From the IMG/VR virus record IMGVR_UViG_3300044797_000394, positions 62,001-126,000 of that record: 64,000 nt of DNA; one strand, 5' to 3'. Both the position numbers and the translations under genes were made by a program. Positions 42,109 through 50,382 of this stretch are shown piece after piece. Under the pieces are notes generated by a model. It searched no databases, had not been told where the DNA came from, and saw only the letters and a list, made by a program, of their open reading frames with translations. Position 1 is the stretch's first letter. Each line of letters opens with the position of its first letter. Source of the stretch: a virus.

Positions 42109-42815
42109 GACTTTCCCCCTCTCCCTAGATTGGGGAGTTGAGACCAGACGTCTCGTTCTTTCAAGGTCCGGGTGCTCATCCGATGGATCGGACACGGACC
42201 TAGAGCCTTGATCGCCTTGCGGTGCTCGAGTGTGTCGTATCCGACAGATTCCTCAAAACCGTACCCCGGGTACTTTTTGGCCGCGACGTTGATCATCCAT
42301 GTGTCACGGGCGCACTTGGCAAGGACGGCGGCCATGGACACCACGGGGCACACAAGATCGGCTTTCGGGATGCTGACCGCATTCGGAATGTTGAGATTGC
42401 CGTCGACGATAGCTAGAGTGGTGAAAGGCTCCGTTTCGAGATACGTGCTCCGGATGTACTCCACCCCGGACTGAAGAAGTCCCTTACGGACCTTTCCGAG
42501 TCCGTCTCTGTCGATCTCTTCGGAGTCGCCCCAGAAAAGGGCGTACTTGATCCCAATCCCCCGTGAGAGGACCTCGTCGTAGAACGCCCCCGCCAAGGTT
42601 ATTATTTGCCTTCTGGAGAGGTTTTTGGAGTCAGTAAGGCCCGTGGGTGGCGTCCAATCGACGGGCACGCCCACGGCGCCGATTACGACCGGCCCTGCGA
42701 TTGGTCCGTAGCCGACCTCATCCACGCCGATCAGGTAATCCGGGGACCGTTCACGGATGAGCTCTTCGGCTCGAGCCTTATATTCCGCGACCTTCCGTGG
42801 GTCAAGATCCGCCAT
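42105..42815 (-). CDS. rnhB: Ribonuclease HII
   Basis: A 236-residue protein. It has GVDEVGYGPIAGPVV (Asp32, Glu33), DSKNLSRRQ, AIVDGNLNIPN, VCPVVSMAAVLAKCARD and the C-terminal HRKAIKALGPCPIHR. RNase HII removes ribonucleotides and primers from DNA. The usual GRG after DE is GYG here, a notable change in the ribonucleotide-sensing loop. The start at 42815 is supported by a GGTGTA element 11 bases upstream; an upstream in-frame start would overlap the divergent HNH gene. It forms a minus-strand unit with dam. Confidence 0.93.
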   Translation of the reverse strand: MADLDPRKVAEYKARAEELIRERSPDYLIGVDEVGYGPIAGPVVIGAVGVPVDWTPPTGLTDSKNLSRRQIITLAGAFYDEVLSRGIGIKYALFWGDSEEIDRDGLGKVRKGLLQSGVEYIRSTYLETEPFTTLAIVDGNLNIPNAVSIPKADLVCPVVSMAAVLAKCARDTWMINVAAKKYPGYGFEESVGYDTLEHRKAIKALGPCPIHRMSTRTLKERDVWSQLPNLGRGGKS

Positions 42816-42826
42816 AGTCCTCTTGT

Positions 42827-42832
42827 TACACC
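42827..42832 (-). promoter_or_regulatory. GGTGTA element before rnhB (minus strand)
   Basis: The minus-strand hexamer lies 11 bases before the rnhB ATG, in the narrow gap between two divergent genes. It shows the rule holds on both strands. Confidence 0.55.
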
Positions 42833-42840
42833 GCCTCCTC

Positions 42841-43173
42841 GTGGGAGCTTGGGAGAAGAGGCGAGCGGCGCACAAACGCCGGACTGATTTACGGGCGATG
42901 GCGGTAGCCCACCTTGGCGGTCGGTGTAGGATATGTACCTATGATGGGACGCCCGCCGCGTTTGACTTTCACCATGTGAATCCGCTCGAGAAAGACTTCA
43001 CGATTTCGGACCGAATGACTTCCTGGGAACGTATCCGCCCCGAGCTCGAAAAGTGCGTGCTTTTATGCTGCCGCTGCCACCGAGAAGTTCATGAGGGGAT
43101 GCACGGCGGTTTTCTTGTTGACGAGTCCGACGAGCGTGGTTCGGACGACCTACTCCTTGACGAGGCGGTATGA
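42841..43173 (+). CDS. HNH endonuclease
   Basis: A 110-residue protein: RRTDLRAMAVAHLGGRCRIC, FDFHHVNP (the catalytic HH) and CVLLCCRCHREVHEG, with four zinc cysteines (CxxC and CxxC). It is the small HNH type found free-standing in phages, involved in packaging, homing or host DNA cutting. The start GTG 42841 includes the conserved basic N-terminus; ATG 42898 would remove it. It ends in an ATGA overlap with the next metallopeptidase. Confidence 0.85.
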   Translation: MGAWEKRRAAHKRRTDLRAMAVAHLGGRCRICTYDGTPAAFDFHHVNPLEKDFTISDRMTSWERIRPELEKCVLLCCRCHREVHEGMHGGFLVDESDERGSDDLLLDEAV

Positions 43174-44438
43174 CGTACAGCTATGATCGCCGAGTGGCGA
43201 AGGACATCACGTTGGACCTCGAGTGGATTGAGAACCTGCGTAAGGACTTTCTCACACTCATGAAGAACATTCCTCGCATCAAAAGCTACAAGGATGCGGA
43301 CAAGGTTCGGGACGGTGTCAAAGCCTTTCGTAAGAACTTCGACCATATCGTTTTCGAGACCTTTCTCAATCACGACTTCAAGTATGATGACAAGGTCTCT
43401 GAATCGGACCGTAAGTGGTACGGTGACAAGCTTCGGAAGACCGGGTGGGATTTTTCAATTGAACTCAATCTCCCTCTTGGGTACCCGGATAGCAAGTACA
43501 ATCCTCAGTCTCAGGAGTCGTTGTTTGCCAGCTTCGAAATGGAGAAGGACAAGTGGGCAGCCAAGGTAAAGGAGAAGGCACGGCTCTTTTGGAAAGAGAT
43601 GAAGGAGTTCGTGGAATACCGAGAACGAGTCACGGGCACCCCTAACTACACGGTGAAAACCCGGGACACTGAGAAAGTCGAGATGGAGGGCTTTCATGTT
43701 TCAGTCGTCGGGTATGAGAATGACGAAGACGGCTTCTTGGAACGTTTCAAGGAAGGACTTAGGGTTTTTCGACGCCGTGCAAAACAGGTATTTCCCTGGC
43801 TTCTACAGCATATGCTGCCCATTCGACTGAATGCATATGTTACCATGGGCGAGGGCGGTAGGTATGAGGGGGATCATATTGAAATCGCTATGGGCGGGTT
43901 CTTTGATCACAAGAATCCAAATATCGTGGCTCACGTTATTGCCCATGAAATGGGGCACCACATCTACAAGGTGTACCTGAGCGAGGCGGACCGCACGTTC
44001 TGGTCAAAAGCAATTAGCGACGATGCCGAACCTCTTGACGTTGACAAGCTTTTGAAGGTCTGGCCAGAAGGCGCTTGGGCTCATGAACTCGTAGAAAAAC
44101 TCGTGGACGTGGACCCACTCTTAGCCCTTCAAGTTGACGTCATAGCTCACGGGCAAGCGCGATCGGGCGGAGTTGAATTCAATACGAGGGAAGACTTCGA
44201 GAAGCTTCTTGCTGATGGGGTCAAGTTCGTTACCGTCAAGCATCCCATCACGGGTTACGGTGGAAAGAACGTTGAAGAATCATTCTGCGAGGTGATGGGT
44301 TTGCTGGTCGGGTACGGTCCAGCTACAGTGCAGCCCATCGTCAAACACTGGCTGAATCTCATCATGCCTGACGTCAAAGTCGCGTCCGATCGTACCGCCA
44401 GGGAAGCCGTTCGGGCCGTTCTCCGCCGCTCGGTGTAA
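43170..44438 (+). CDS. Putative zinc metallopeptidase, large type
   Basis: A 422-residue protein with HEMGH at 259-263 and the likely third ligand Glu374 in EESFCEVMGLL. Residues 1-140 are helical and charged, and a small tandem-strand region lies before the zinc helix (GDHIEIAMGGFFDHKN). Near the C-terminus, DVKVASDRTAREAVRAVL weakly resembles the tag. The overall order matches the 1828-3141 and 35656-37050 proteins, so these are probably paralogues. The substrate is unknown. Confidence 0.7.
   Translation: MTYSYDRRVAKDITLDLEWIENLRKDFLTLMKNIPRIKSYKDADKVRDGVKAFRKNFDHIVFETFLNHDFKYDDKVSESDRKWYGDKLRKTGWDFSIELNLPLGYPDSKYNPQSQESLFASFEMEKDKWAAKVKEKARLFWKEMKEFVEYRERVTGTPNYTVKTRDTEKVEMEGFHVSVVGYENDEDGFLERFKEGLRVFRRRAKQVFPWLLQHMLPIRLNAYVTMGEGGRYEGDHIEIAMGGFFDHKNPNIVAHVIAHEMGHHIYKVYLSEADRTFWSKAISDDAEPLDVDKLLKVWPEGAWAHELVEKLVDVDPLLALQVDVIAHGQARSGGVEFNTREDFEKLLADGVKFVTVKHPITGYGGKNVEESFCEVMGLLVGYGPATVQPIVKHWLNLIMPDVKVASDRTAREAVRAVLRRSV
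44432..44437 (+). promoter_or_regulatory. GGTGTA element before the 44.4-kb gene
   Basis: The hexamer overlaps the stop codon of the metallopeptidase gene and lies 10 bases before the next ATG. Confidence 0.45.
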
Positions 44439-44447
44439 CCTTTGGGT

Positions 44448-44810
44448 ATGCCCAGCGAGCCACGTTTCAGGGTACCCGAGGAGCCGAAGATCGTTCTCGA
44501 CGTGACCCCGGCACTGGTGACGGTGAACTTGAGGGTCACCGTCGACCCGACGCCCGAGGACGTCGACAAATTCGGCAAATCCGTGGGGCAGTTTGGCGAG
44601 GTCGAAAAGCTTCGGGAACTTTGCTTTGCGGCTCAGGTTTACGTCAATTCATTGTCCGGATTCGAGAAGATTCACATGAGTTCCGAGTTCGTCGCACCCC
44701 TTCGTTCTGCTCTTGAGACCATCGAAGCTCACATGAAGAAGCTCGTTGACGAGCATATGGACAAGCTGGCGTCTCAGGTTTTTGCCGAGGAGAACGACGA
44801 TGCTGGTTGA
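44448..44810 (+). CDS. Hypothetical protein
   Basis: A 120-residue protein: an N-terminal strand region (KIVLDVTPALVTVNLRVTVD) and a C-terminal helical pair (RSALETIEAHMKKLVDEHMD) ending in an acidic tail (AEENDDAG). The ATG follows GGTGTA by 10 bases. No family is recognised. It overlaps the HD gene by 11 bases. Confidence 0.55.
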   Translation: MPSEPRFRVPEEPKIVLDVTPALVTVNLRVTVDPTPEDVDKFGKSVGQFGEVEKLRELCFAAQVYVNSLSGFEKIHMSSEFVAPLRSALETIEAHMKKLVDEHMDKLASQVFAEENDDAG

Positions 44811-45435
44811 GGAGCTTGAAAAGCGGTGGATGACCCTCACAAAGTCTTTGGGGGCGAAGACGCTACCTTCGGAAAAGGCCTTTTTGGAAGAGCTTGTGCC
44901 GTCGTATGACGCGTCGTCACGTATGTACCATTCTCTCTCGCACATCAAAGCGTGTCTCGAGGTTTCGGACAAGCACGTGCCCTCAGAGGTAAAGCCCTGG
45001 GTCGATATGGCAATCTTCTGGCATGACCTCGTCTACGTTCCCGGTCGAACGGACAACGAGGTGAAGAGCGCCCTTGAATTTCAACGTTGGGGTCGGCGAA
45101 TGGACCTCAAAGAGCGGTTTATCGCTGATGTAATGGATATGATCCCGTACACGAGGCATTCCGCGGAGCTTGGGGGAATGCACGAACGATATCTCTTCCT
45201 GGTTGACGTCGATCTTTCGATCTTGGGGGAGAATGAAGCCATTTTTGATGAATATGAAAAGGGAGTTCGATACGAGTATTCGTTCGTCCCAGAGAACGTG
45301 TTCCGAGCAGGTCGTGCCAAGGTACTCATCGACTTTCTGAAGAGGCCCTACATCTACGAGACGGACGTATTTCGGGCAAACTACGAATCGATGGCTCAGG
45401 CGAACATCACTCGATCTCTCAATAAGCTCACTTGA
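44800..45435 (+). CDS. HD-superfamily phosphohydrolase
   Basis: A 211-residue protein with RMYHSLSHI (first metal His), AIFWHDLVYVPGR (HD), DNEVKSALEF and VDVDLSILG (last Asp). This is the pattern of predicted metal-dependent HD hydrolases, which cleave phosphate from nucleotides or similar compounds. It could adjust nucleotide pools or remove signalling nucleotides; the sequence does not decide. The start at ATG 44800 lies inside the end of the preceding gene. Confidence 0.8.
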   Translation: MLVEELEKRWMTLTKSLGAKTLPSEKAFLEELVPSYDASSRMYHSLSHIKACLEVSDKHVPSEVKPWVDMAIFWHDLVYVPGRTDNEVKSALEFQRWGRRMDLKERFIADVMDMIPYTRHSAELGGMHERYLFLVDVDLSILGENEAIFDEYEKGVRYEYSFVPENVFRAGRAKVLIDFLKRPYIYETDVFRANYESMAQANITRSLNKLT

Positions 45436-45685
45436 GTTTTAGGGGCGGCGGACGAGATGAGTAGAGGCTGTCCACCATGATTCGGTAGCGCTGTTCGGAG
45501 CGGTACGACGCTAGATAGACGAGGACGAGGACGGCGAACGAGATGCCTCCCGTCCAGACGAGGTACATCACGATGTCCTCATCCAGGGAACTGCCATCTC
45601 GGAGCTGATATGCACGGTATCCAGCTCCGATGCAAACGGACGTCACGGCAGCGATCAAAAACTTGAGGATCGGTAAAAATCGCAT
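45428..45685 (-). CDS. Small two-pass membrane protein
   Basis: An 85-residue protein with two hydrophobic segments (ILKFLIAAVTSVCIGAG and YLVWTGGISFAVLVLVYLA) and a basic Pro-rich tail (RPPPLKLK). It is convergent with the HD gene, overlapping by 8 bases. It may be a holin or other envelope protein. Confidence 0.55.
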   Translation of the reverse strand: MRFLPILKFLIAAVTSVCIGAGYRAYQLRDGSSLDEDIVMYLVWTGGISFAVLVLVYLASYRSEQRYRIMVDSLYSSRPPPLKLK

Positions 45686-45724
45686 GATCTCAAGTAGTGT
45701 TTTCCAATCGGATAAAATTTAATC

Positions 45725-45730
45725 GGTGTA
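45725..45730 (+). promoter_or_regulatory. GGTGTA element before the coiled-coil gene
   Basis: The hexamer lies 10 bases before the ATG at 45741, in a gap of 55 bases that is otherwise A/T-rich (ataaaatttaatc). Confidence 0.55.
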
Positions 45731-45740
45731 GGGCGCCGCC

Positions 45741-45968
45741 ATGAGTGCGGAGTCCACACGAGTACGTGAATTAGAACAAGAGCTCATGAGGCGAGAAGAA
45801 GAGCTAGTTCGCGCAAGAAGTTCGTATAGTCAGAGTACGCTCACTTTGCAGGGGCGAGCAAACGATGCTGAGGCTCGAGCTGATGCAGCAGAACGTCGGG
45901 TCCGCGAGTTGGAAGCCGAAGTCAAAGAGCTTAGGTCTGAGATCAAAACACTTAGGAAAGGTGCCTAA
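45741..45968 (+). CDS. Small coiled-coil protein
   Basis: A 75-residue protein that is nearly all coiled coil (RVRELEQELMRREEELV, AERRVRELEAEVKELRSEI). It has no other domain. The function is unknown; such small coiled coils often act as adaptors or tethers. Confidence 0.65.
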   Translation: MSAESTRVRELEQELMRREEELVRARSSYSQSTLTLQGRANDAEARADAAERRVRELEAEVKELRSEIKTLRKGA

Positions 45969-45979
45969 AGGAGCGTAAC

Positions 45980-46777
45980 ATGCGAGAACTATATGGAATT
46001 TCAGGTAAAAAATACCACGGAAAAGATACTTTCGCTCGATTCGTGCGGGAGGCGAACCCGAACTTTCAGATCGCCCACTTCGCGGGTGCCCTGAAGAAGA
46101 TTGCCGCCGACGTGTTCGGACTCACTCACGACGAGATGTACGATCCCGCCGTCAAGGAAGCCCCCTTCACCGACGGGCGCGTGATCGTTATGGACGACTA
46201 CCTCGACGGAATGCGAGAGGCAACCGGTCTCGACCTCAAGCCCGCGGGAATGATCGCCCACTCTCCCAGAGAGCTCATGCAGTTCATCGGCACCGAGTAC
46301 GTTCGCAAGGCCCAGTCCGACTATTGGGTCCGACGACTCTTCAAAGACACTGCCGATTTCGAACACGTCCTCGTTCCCGATACGCGGTTTCCCAACGAGG
46401 GCGACGCCATTCGAGCGGAGGGCGGTTGGGTCATCAAGACCGTTCGCATCGACATGCCGGAGGCCAAGGACGCTCATCTTTCTGAGACGGAAATCGACAA
46501 GATCGAACCGGACCTCCTCATCGGCACGAGGACGGGAGACCTGTCCCTGCCCAAGAAGGTCGCGGAGCTCATCGCCCAGGGGAACTTCGAGGGTGCCCAG
46601 ATGTTCGACCTTCGCGGCGCTCTGGTGGCCATCGACGAATGCGCCCGAGGAATGCGACCCTGGGATGCGGCCGCAGTCCTACACGGTAAGGGAGACAAGG
46701 TAGCCACCGTGTACACACTTCTCGAATACTACACATCTCCGGCCAAGACCGAGGAGTCCAAGCGTTTCAATCAATGA
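45980..46777 (+). CDS. Deoxynucleoside monophosphate kinase
   Basis: A 265-residue kinase. The P-loop is GISGKKYHGKDTF, followed by FAGALKKIAADVFGL, SPRELMQFIGTEYVRK and VLVPDTRFPNEGDAI, as in phage dNMP kinases of the T4 gp1 group. It phosphorylates dNMPs to dNDPs, completing the thyA/folA/HAD nucleotide set. The C-terminal extension of about 60 residues (FDLRGALVAIDECARGM) is extra. A GGAG-type site precedes the ATG. Confidence 0.85.
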   Translation: MRELYGISGKKYHGKDTFARFVREANPNFQIAHFAGALKKIAADVFGLTHDEMYDPAVKEAPFTDGRVIVMDDYLDGMREATGLDLKPAGMIAHSPRELMQFIGTEYVRKAQSDYWVRRLFKDTADFEHVLVPDTRFPNEGDAIRAEGGWVIKTVRIDMPEAKDAHLSETEIDKIEPDLLIGTRTGDLSLPKKVAELIAQGNFEGAQMFDLRGALVAIDECARGMRPWDAAAVLHGKGDKVATVYTLLEYYTSPAKTEESKRFNQ

Positions 46778-46811
46778 CGCAGAGAGTCACGACAAAGCGT
46801 TGAAGTGTGTC

Positions 46812-46840
46812 TTGATTGTTTCTAGTTCGTGACGTAGTAA
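46812..46840 (+). promoter_or_regulatory. Possible sigma70-type promoter
   Basis: TTGATT and TAGTAA are separated by 17 bases. The expected transcription start would fall at or near the ATG at 46847, so the message would be leaderless. This is a single pattern match, so weak. Confidence 0.3.
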
Positions 46841-46846
46841 AGGGGC

Positions 46847-47011
46847 ATGGTCATTGATGCCGACGACATTTCTATGGCGATACGCACCAATATCGAGCGC
46901 CTCGCCAAATTCGTTGGCGTGGACTTATCGAAGCCTGCCTACAGGAACAAGGAAACGTTGGCTCGTGCTGTCGCTCGGCGTCTGAACCGGATCAAGTGTC
47001 AGGGAAAATGA
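46847..47011 (+). CDS. Very small helical protein
   Basis: A 54-residue frame: MVIDADDISMAIRTNIERL, FVGVDLSKPAYRNKETLARA, ending RRLNRIKCQGK. The sequence is protein-like and helical. It overlaps the convergent P-loop gene by 20 bases. A promoter-like sequence ends 6 bases before its ATG. No family is recognised. Confidence 0.5.
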   Translation: MVIDADDISMAIRTNIERLAKFVGVDLSKPAYRNKETLARAVARRLNRIKCQGK

Positions 47012-48788
47012 TCTCGCAGGTGACGAGCATATCGTCACCTTTCGAGGACATGCTCACGGAGGAGCGGAAAGCTTCGTCCCGAACTTCGTGATTAATGCTT
47101 TCCTTCAGGACTCCATCGAGAGACGACTTGAGTTTTCGGAATGCGGTCGTGTCGCCTTCGGCGCCCTTGACCGTGACGTATACGATGGGGCCCTCGCCCG
47201 CCTCTGCGGAGATTTCATAGCCCTCGACTGAGACCTTCGCTTGGAGCTCCTTGGCGAGCTTGCTCATCCATCCGTGCAGCCAGCCTTTTTGATTCGCCAT
47301 AACAACGCGTTCCTTCCATCGGACCACCACGCGGGCGGCCATCATGATGTTGTCTCGAGCACTAGCCTTCTTCGACTTCTTCCACTCCTCATAGTAGCGC
47401 TTCTGGTGCTCCCAGGGAAGGTTCCGAATCTTACGACTGCGGGGATTTGACGGAGATTCTTTGTGGGTGGAATTGAAGTTCGGGTTGGGAACCTCTTTTT
47501 CGCCCATGGAATCGAGGAAGGTGGACTTCGTTTTGCTATCGTTGTCTTTTTCAGACTTATCGTGATCCTTCTTTTCCTCTGGTTTCTTCGAACCACCGCC
47601 GGCTCGAGCCTCGGCGTCCTCGTTCATCGCCTTGACAGCCTCTGCGATGTTCTTTTCGGGCTTCTTGGGGAGCCCCTTGAGGGTACGTCCGTAGCTCGTT
47701 TCCTTCTGGAGCTTGTACTGTGCGGCGCCGTACAGAATCTCGTTGATCTTGGTCTTTGCCTCCCCCTTTTCTTGCTCGCTCATTGTGGAGAGCTTGTTCA
47801 TGAGGTCTCGAGCCTGCTTACGACGGGCTTCGGCTTCCTCGGGAGTGTGCGCGGGGGGGCCCTTGCGGTAATGCAGGAAGTTGTCCGGATCAGCTTCCTG
47901 AATCGACTTCAGAGCCTTTTCGTTCTTCTTGTACCAGTTGTCGATGTCCGATTGATCCACCATTCTCTTGCCCATGACTTTGCCACGGCTGAGGTTGGAT
48001 AGTTCGGTGTCGGCCTTCTCGGGGTGTAGGAAGATGACGCTGACCTGGTACCCCGCCGCCTTGGCGTGTTCGACCTGGCCCTTGAAGTCCATCGTGTCGA
48101 TGTCCTCGCCCGCCGAGTCGACAATCAGCATGTGGGAGGCGTCATCGTGCTCCGCCATACGACGAACCTTATCGTCGAAACGATGTCTGGCCTCATCCTT
48201 GTAGCGCTCCTTAGGTTTGCCAGTTTCCTCGTTTTTCTCGTCGACGTCGTTGTGCCAACCTCGCATAGAGACGTAGAAGTCCGTGTTGTACTTCTTCAGA
48301 AACGCCTTGTGCCCTTCGATTGGGTCGTCGGTTTTGGGGAAATCCTCATATTTGGCGTACTTTGAGAGATCCTGACGTTCCCCGTCCTTCGTCTTGTACC
48401 AGATGTCAGCCAGCGCCTTGTCGAAGGATTCCTTGCCTTCCTTGTGGGCTGTGACGAGGTCCTCATAGTGACCTTTGGACTCTTCGAATTGGATGGCTCG
48501 AAGGTGATTGTCACTCTCATCTTGGTCCGGAATGGCAGGAATGTCCTCATCCGTAAAGAGTCCGGTCGTACTCTTTGGGAGTCGATACCCGAAGGTTGTT
48601 TCTCGCTCCTCGCCTTTTTCGGTTTTGTACTTCTTGGTCTGACCGCCCTTGTCCTTTTCGGGCTCTCCGAGGAAGTAACCTTTTCCAGCGGCGGGCGGAC
48701 CGATCATTACGACCATTTTCTTAGCCCGTTTGGGCTCAGAGTCGGCCAGGACACGTCGTAAGACTCGAAGGGCTATGGGACTCGGCAC
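46992..48788 (-). CDS. P-loop zeta-toxin-like protein with LRVLRRV motif
   Basis: A protein of about 598 residues. The P-loop is MVVMIGPPAAGKGYF near residue 25, followed by GYRLPKSTTGLFTDED and a nucleoside-kinase-like middle (HMLIVDSAGEDIDTMDF, YQVSVIFLHPE), as in zeta toxin or polynucleotide-kinase-like proteins. A tag-like stretch (IALRVLRRVLA) lies just before it, and a second (ARDNIMMAARVVVRW) near residue 490, after a charged disordered linker. The C-terminal 90 residues form a separate domain. Start at GTG 48788 with AGGAG upstream; a TTG at 48821 would add 11 residues. It could be a virion-delivered effector. Confidence 0.6.
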   Translation of the reverse strand: MPSPIALRVLRRVLADSEPKRAKKMVVMIGPPAAGKGYFLGEPEKDKGGQTKKYKTEKGEERETTFGYRLPKSTTGLFTDEDIPAIPDQDESDNHLRAIQFEESKGHYEDLVTAHKEGKESFDKALADIWYKTKDGERQDLSKYAKYEDFPKTDDPIEGHKAFLKKYNTDFYVSMRGWHNDVDEKNEETGKPKERYKDEARHRFDDKVRRMAEHDDASHMLIVDSAGEDIDTMDFKGQVEHAKAAGYQVSVIFLHPEKADTELSNLSRGKVMGKRMVDQSDIDNWYKKNEKALKSIQEADPDNFLHYRKGPPAHTPEEAEARRKQARDLMNKLSTMSEQEKGEAKTKINEILYGAAQYKLQKETSYGRTLKGLPKKPEKNIAEAVKAMNEDAEARAGGGSKKPEEKKDHDKSEKDNDSKTKSTFLDSMGEKEVPNPNFNSTHKESPSNPRSRKIRNLPWEHQKRYYEEWKKSKKASARDNIMMAARVVVRWKERVVMANQKGWLHGWMSKLAKELQAKVSVEGYEISAEAGEGPIVYVTVKGAEGDTTAFRKLKSSLDGVLKESINHEVRDEAFRSSVSMSSKGDDMLVTCEIIFPDT

Positions 48789-48847
48789 CTTGAAAGACCT
48801 CTCCTTGGGGATTGTAAGCAATAGACTATGGATTGACCCATTTAGGT

Positions 48848-49495
48848 ATGGACCTGCAAGTTGTTGCCGCCCCCTCGGGTGCGAAAGGTGTTGACACCGT
48901 TACGCCGTTCACCGCTGCCATTGCGGCGAAATTCAAGGCCGCAGGGTATGAATTCGTGGTCCGGTATCTAGGAGCCGTTCACCCAGAGGAGCTACAAGCG
49001 ATTCTCGGTGCTGGACTTGCCTTGCTTATGGTGGGTTATTCGAGGCGTCCCGGATGGCAGCCGACCGCCGCTCTTGGAGTCGAGGACGGTGACAATGCGG
49101 TTCTACATGCTCAACAGGCGGGTCTCCCCAAGGGGATGACCCTTTACTGCGATCTCGAAGGTCCTGCCTCCAGCACAACCGCTGCCGACTGCATCGCCTA
49201 CGTCAACGCGTGGGCGGACGCGGTCTCCGCCGCTGGGTACATTGCAGGACTCTACGTTGGGTACGGAGTTCCGCTGACCCCACAGCAGCTCTACCAAGAC
49301 CTGCACGTTACGGCTTACTGGCACAGTTGCTCGAAAGTTCAAAATGTCGCGGTTCGAGGATACCAGATGATCCAGCAAGCCCCGGGTAATCAAATGTGCC
49401 TCGGAGTGCTCGTCGATTTTGACGTCATTCAAACCGACGCGAACGGGGACACGCCTCACTGGCTCGTTTCGTCAGATTCTTCGCTCGTCTCCTGA
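48848..49495 (+). CDS. Endolysin-like protein (DUF1906, Rv2525c-like glycoside hydrolase)
   Basis: A 215-residue protein resembling DUF1906/Rv2525c-like TIM-barrel hydrolases: KGVDTVTPFTAAIAAKFKAA, FVVRYLG, LLMVGYSRRPGW, DGDNAVLHAQQAGLPKGMTL, YCDLEG and GLYVGYGVPL. These domains occur in phage and bacterial cell-wall lytic proteins, so a peptidoglycan-cleaving role is likely. No signal peptide is seen, so release would need a holin. Start chosen at ATG 48848; a TTG at 48833 is possible. Confidence 0.75.
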   Translation: MDLQVVAAPSGAKGVDTVTPFTAAIAAKFKAAGYEFVVRYLGAVHPEELQAILGAGLALLMVGYSRRPGWQPTAALGVEDGDNAVLHAQQAGLPKGMTLYCDLEGPASSTTAADCIAYVNAWADAVSAAGYIAGLYVGYGVPLTPQQLYQDLHVTAYWHSCSKVQNVAVRGYQMIQQAPGNQMCLGVLVDFDVIQTDANGDTPHWLVSSDSSLVS

Positions 49496-49824
49496 GCGGG
49501 CGTTTCGCTCATCGTGTCGGGCGCGAGAGCATCGTCAACGAGCTTCTCGAGTTCTTCGACGGCGTTCGGCGGTGGAGCAAGAGATTCTTCCTCTTCCTCC
49601 TTGGCTTGCTCTTCCTCTTCGGGAGAGGGGTCGTCGCCCAGGCTTGCCTCGAGCTCCGCAATCATCCCGAGTAGAGCGAGTGCGTTTGGCACGGTGCTCG
49701 AGGGAGCGGTCGCCCCTTCGTTCACGAGTTGCGCTGCGATTTCGTCTGATTTGGCGATGTCATAGCCGAAATGGTAGGCGGCGATGCAGCGCTTCTTCAG
49801 GGCCAGGAGTTCTTGCTCGGTCAT
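49456..49824 (-). CDS. Hypothetical protein with acidic coiled-coil tail
   Basis: A 122-residue protein: an N-terminal helical part (EQELLALKKRCIAAYHFGYD), then a strongly acidic stretch (DDPSPEEEEQAKEEEEESLA) and a Ser/Thr-rich end. Start chosen at 49824. An upstream ATG at 49947 has a better ribosome-site sequence (AGAGGG), but would overlap the divergent gene and its GGTGTA element. The 3' end overlaps the endolysin gene by 40 bases. Confidence 0.5.
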   Translation of the reverse strand: MTEQELLALKKRCIAAYHFGYDIAKSDEIAAQLVNEGATAPSSTVPNALALLGMIAELEASLGDDPSPEEEEQAKEEEEESLAPPPNAVEELEKLVDDALAPDTMSETPAQETSEESDETSQ

Positions 49825-49902
49825 ATACTTGCGGACTGATAAGAGAATTCGTTCGTTGGTCCGACGGTAGAGCTTCCAAAACCCCCAATAAGTACAATCC
49901 TC

Positions 49903-49908
49903 GGTGTA
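49903..49908 (+). promoter_or_regulatory. GGTGTA element before the 49.9-kb gene
   Basis: The hexamer lies 9 bases before the GTG at 49918, between two divergent genes. Confidence 0.5.
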
Positions 49909-49917
49909 GAGATTTTC

Positions 49918-50382
49918 GTGACCATTCGGAGTCTTTACCTCGCTCATGCGTCCCTCTACGGGGAGCCTCCCCAACCAGTGCACACGCGGTTGTATGACGG
50001 GTTCCCGGTCGTAAAGGGGGTATCCAGTCAGGCTCTTGACCCGGAGGTCTTTGCGGCCACTCTCATTATGGCCATCGTGCAGACGTACCCACGGGGACAG
50101 CAACCTGATCCGTACAAGTGCCTCTTTTTCGTACGTGGACAGGCGCACCATTGGGCGCTCGAGCAATTGGGCCTACTTGCAAAGAAGATGTTTGGCGTCC
50201 AAAAGGAGCGGAAAAGAGCGGATATCGCTAGACATCTTGGGGCGTTTCTCCGCGCGATTTCAATGGGGAGCCGTGTACTCCAGTTCAAAGAGGCTCCCGA
50301 CCGTTGGGTTGCTTTTGGCTTCAATGAATCGGATCAGGTTCCAGCGTGGATGCAATCAGCTCTGATTGAGGGGGAACCGTGA
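49918..50382 (+). CDS. Hypothetical protein
   Basis: A 154-residue mixed alpha/beta protein (RSLYLAHASLYGEPPQPV, PYKCLFFVRGQAHHWALE) with a C-terminal strand region (SRVLQFKEAPDRWVAFGF). No family is recognised. GTGA overlaps link it to the next gene. Confidence 0.55.
   Translation: MTIRSLYLAHASLYGEPPQPVHTRLYDGFPVVKGVSSQALDPEVFAATLIMAIVQTYPRGQQPDPYKCLFFVRGQAHHWALEQLGLLAKKMFGVQKERKRADIARHLGAFLRAISMGSRVLQFKEAPDRWVAFGFNESDQVPAWMQSALIEGEP

Noticed and set aside
42923-42928. GGTGTA inside the HNH gene, 12 bases before an ATG
   Set aside because: The following ATG opens only a very short frame not in phase with the HNH gene, so it has no gene to drive; likely chance.
49825-49947. N-terminal extension of the minus-strand gene to ATG 49947
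   Set aside because: It has a good ribosome-site sequence, but would overlap the divergent gene and its GGTGTA element; not decided, so the shorter form is given.
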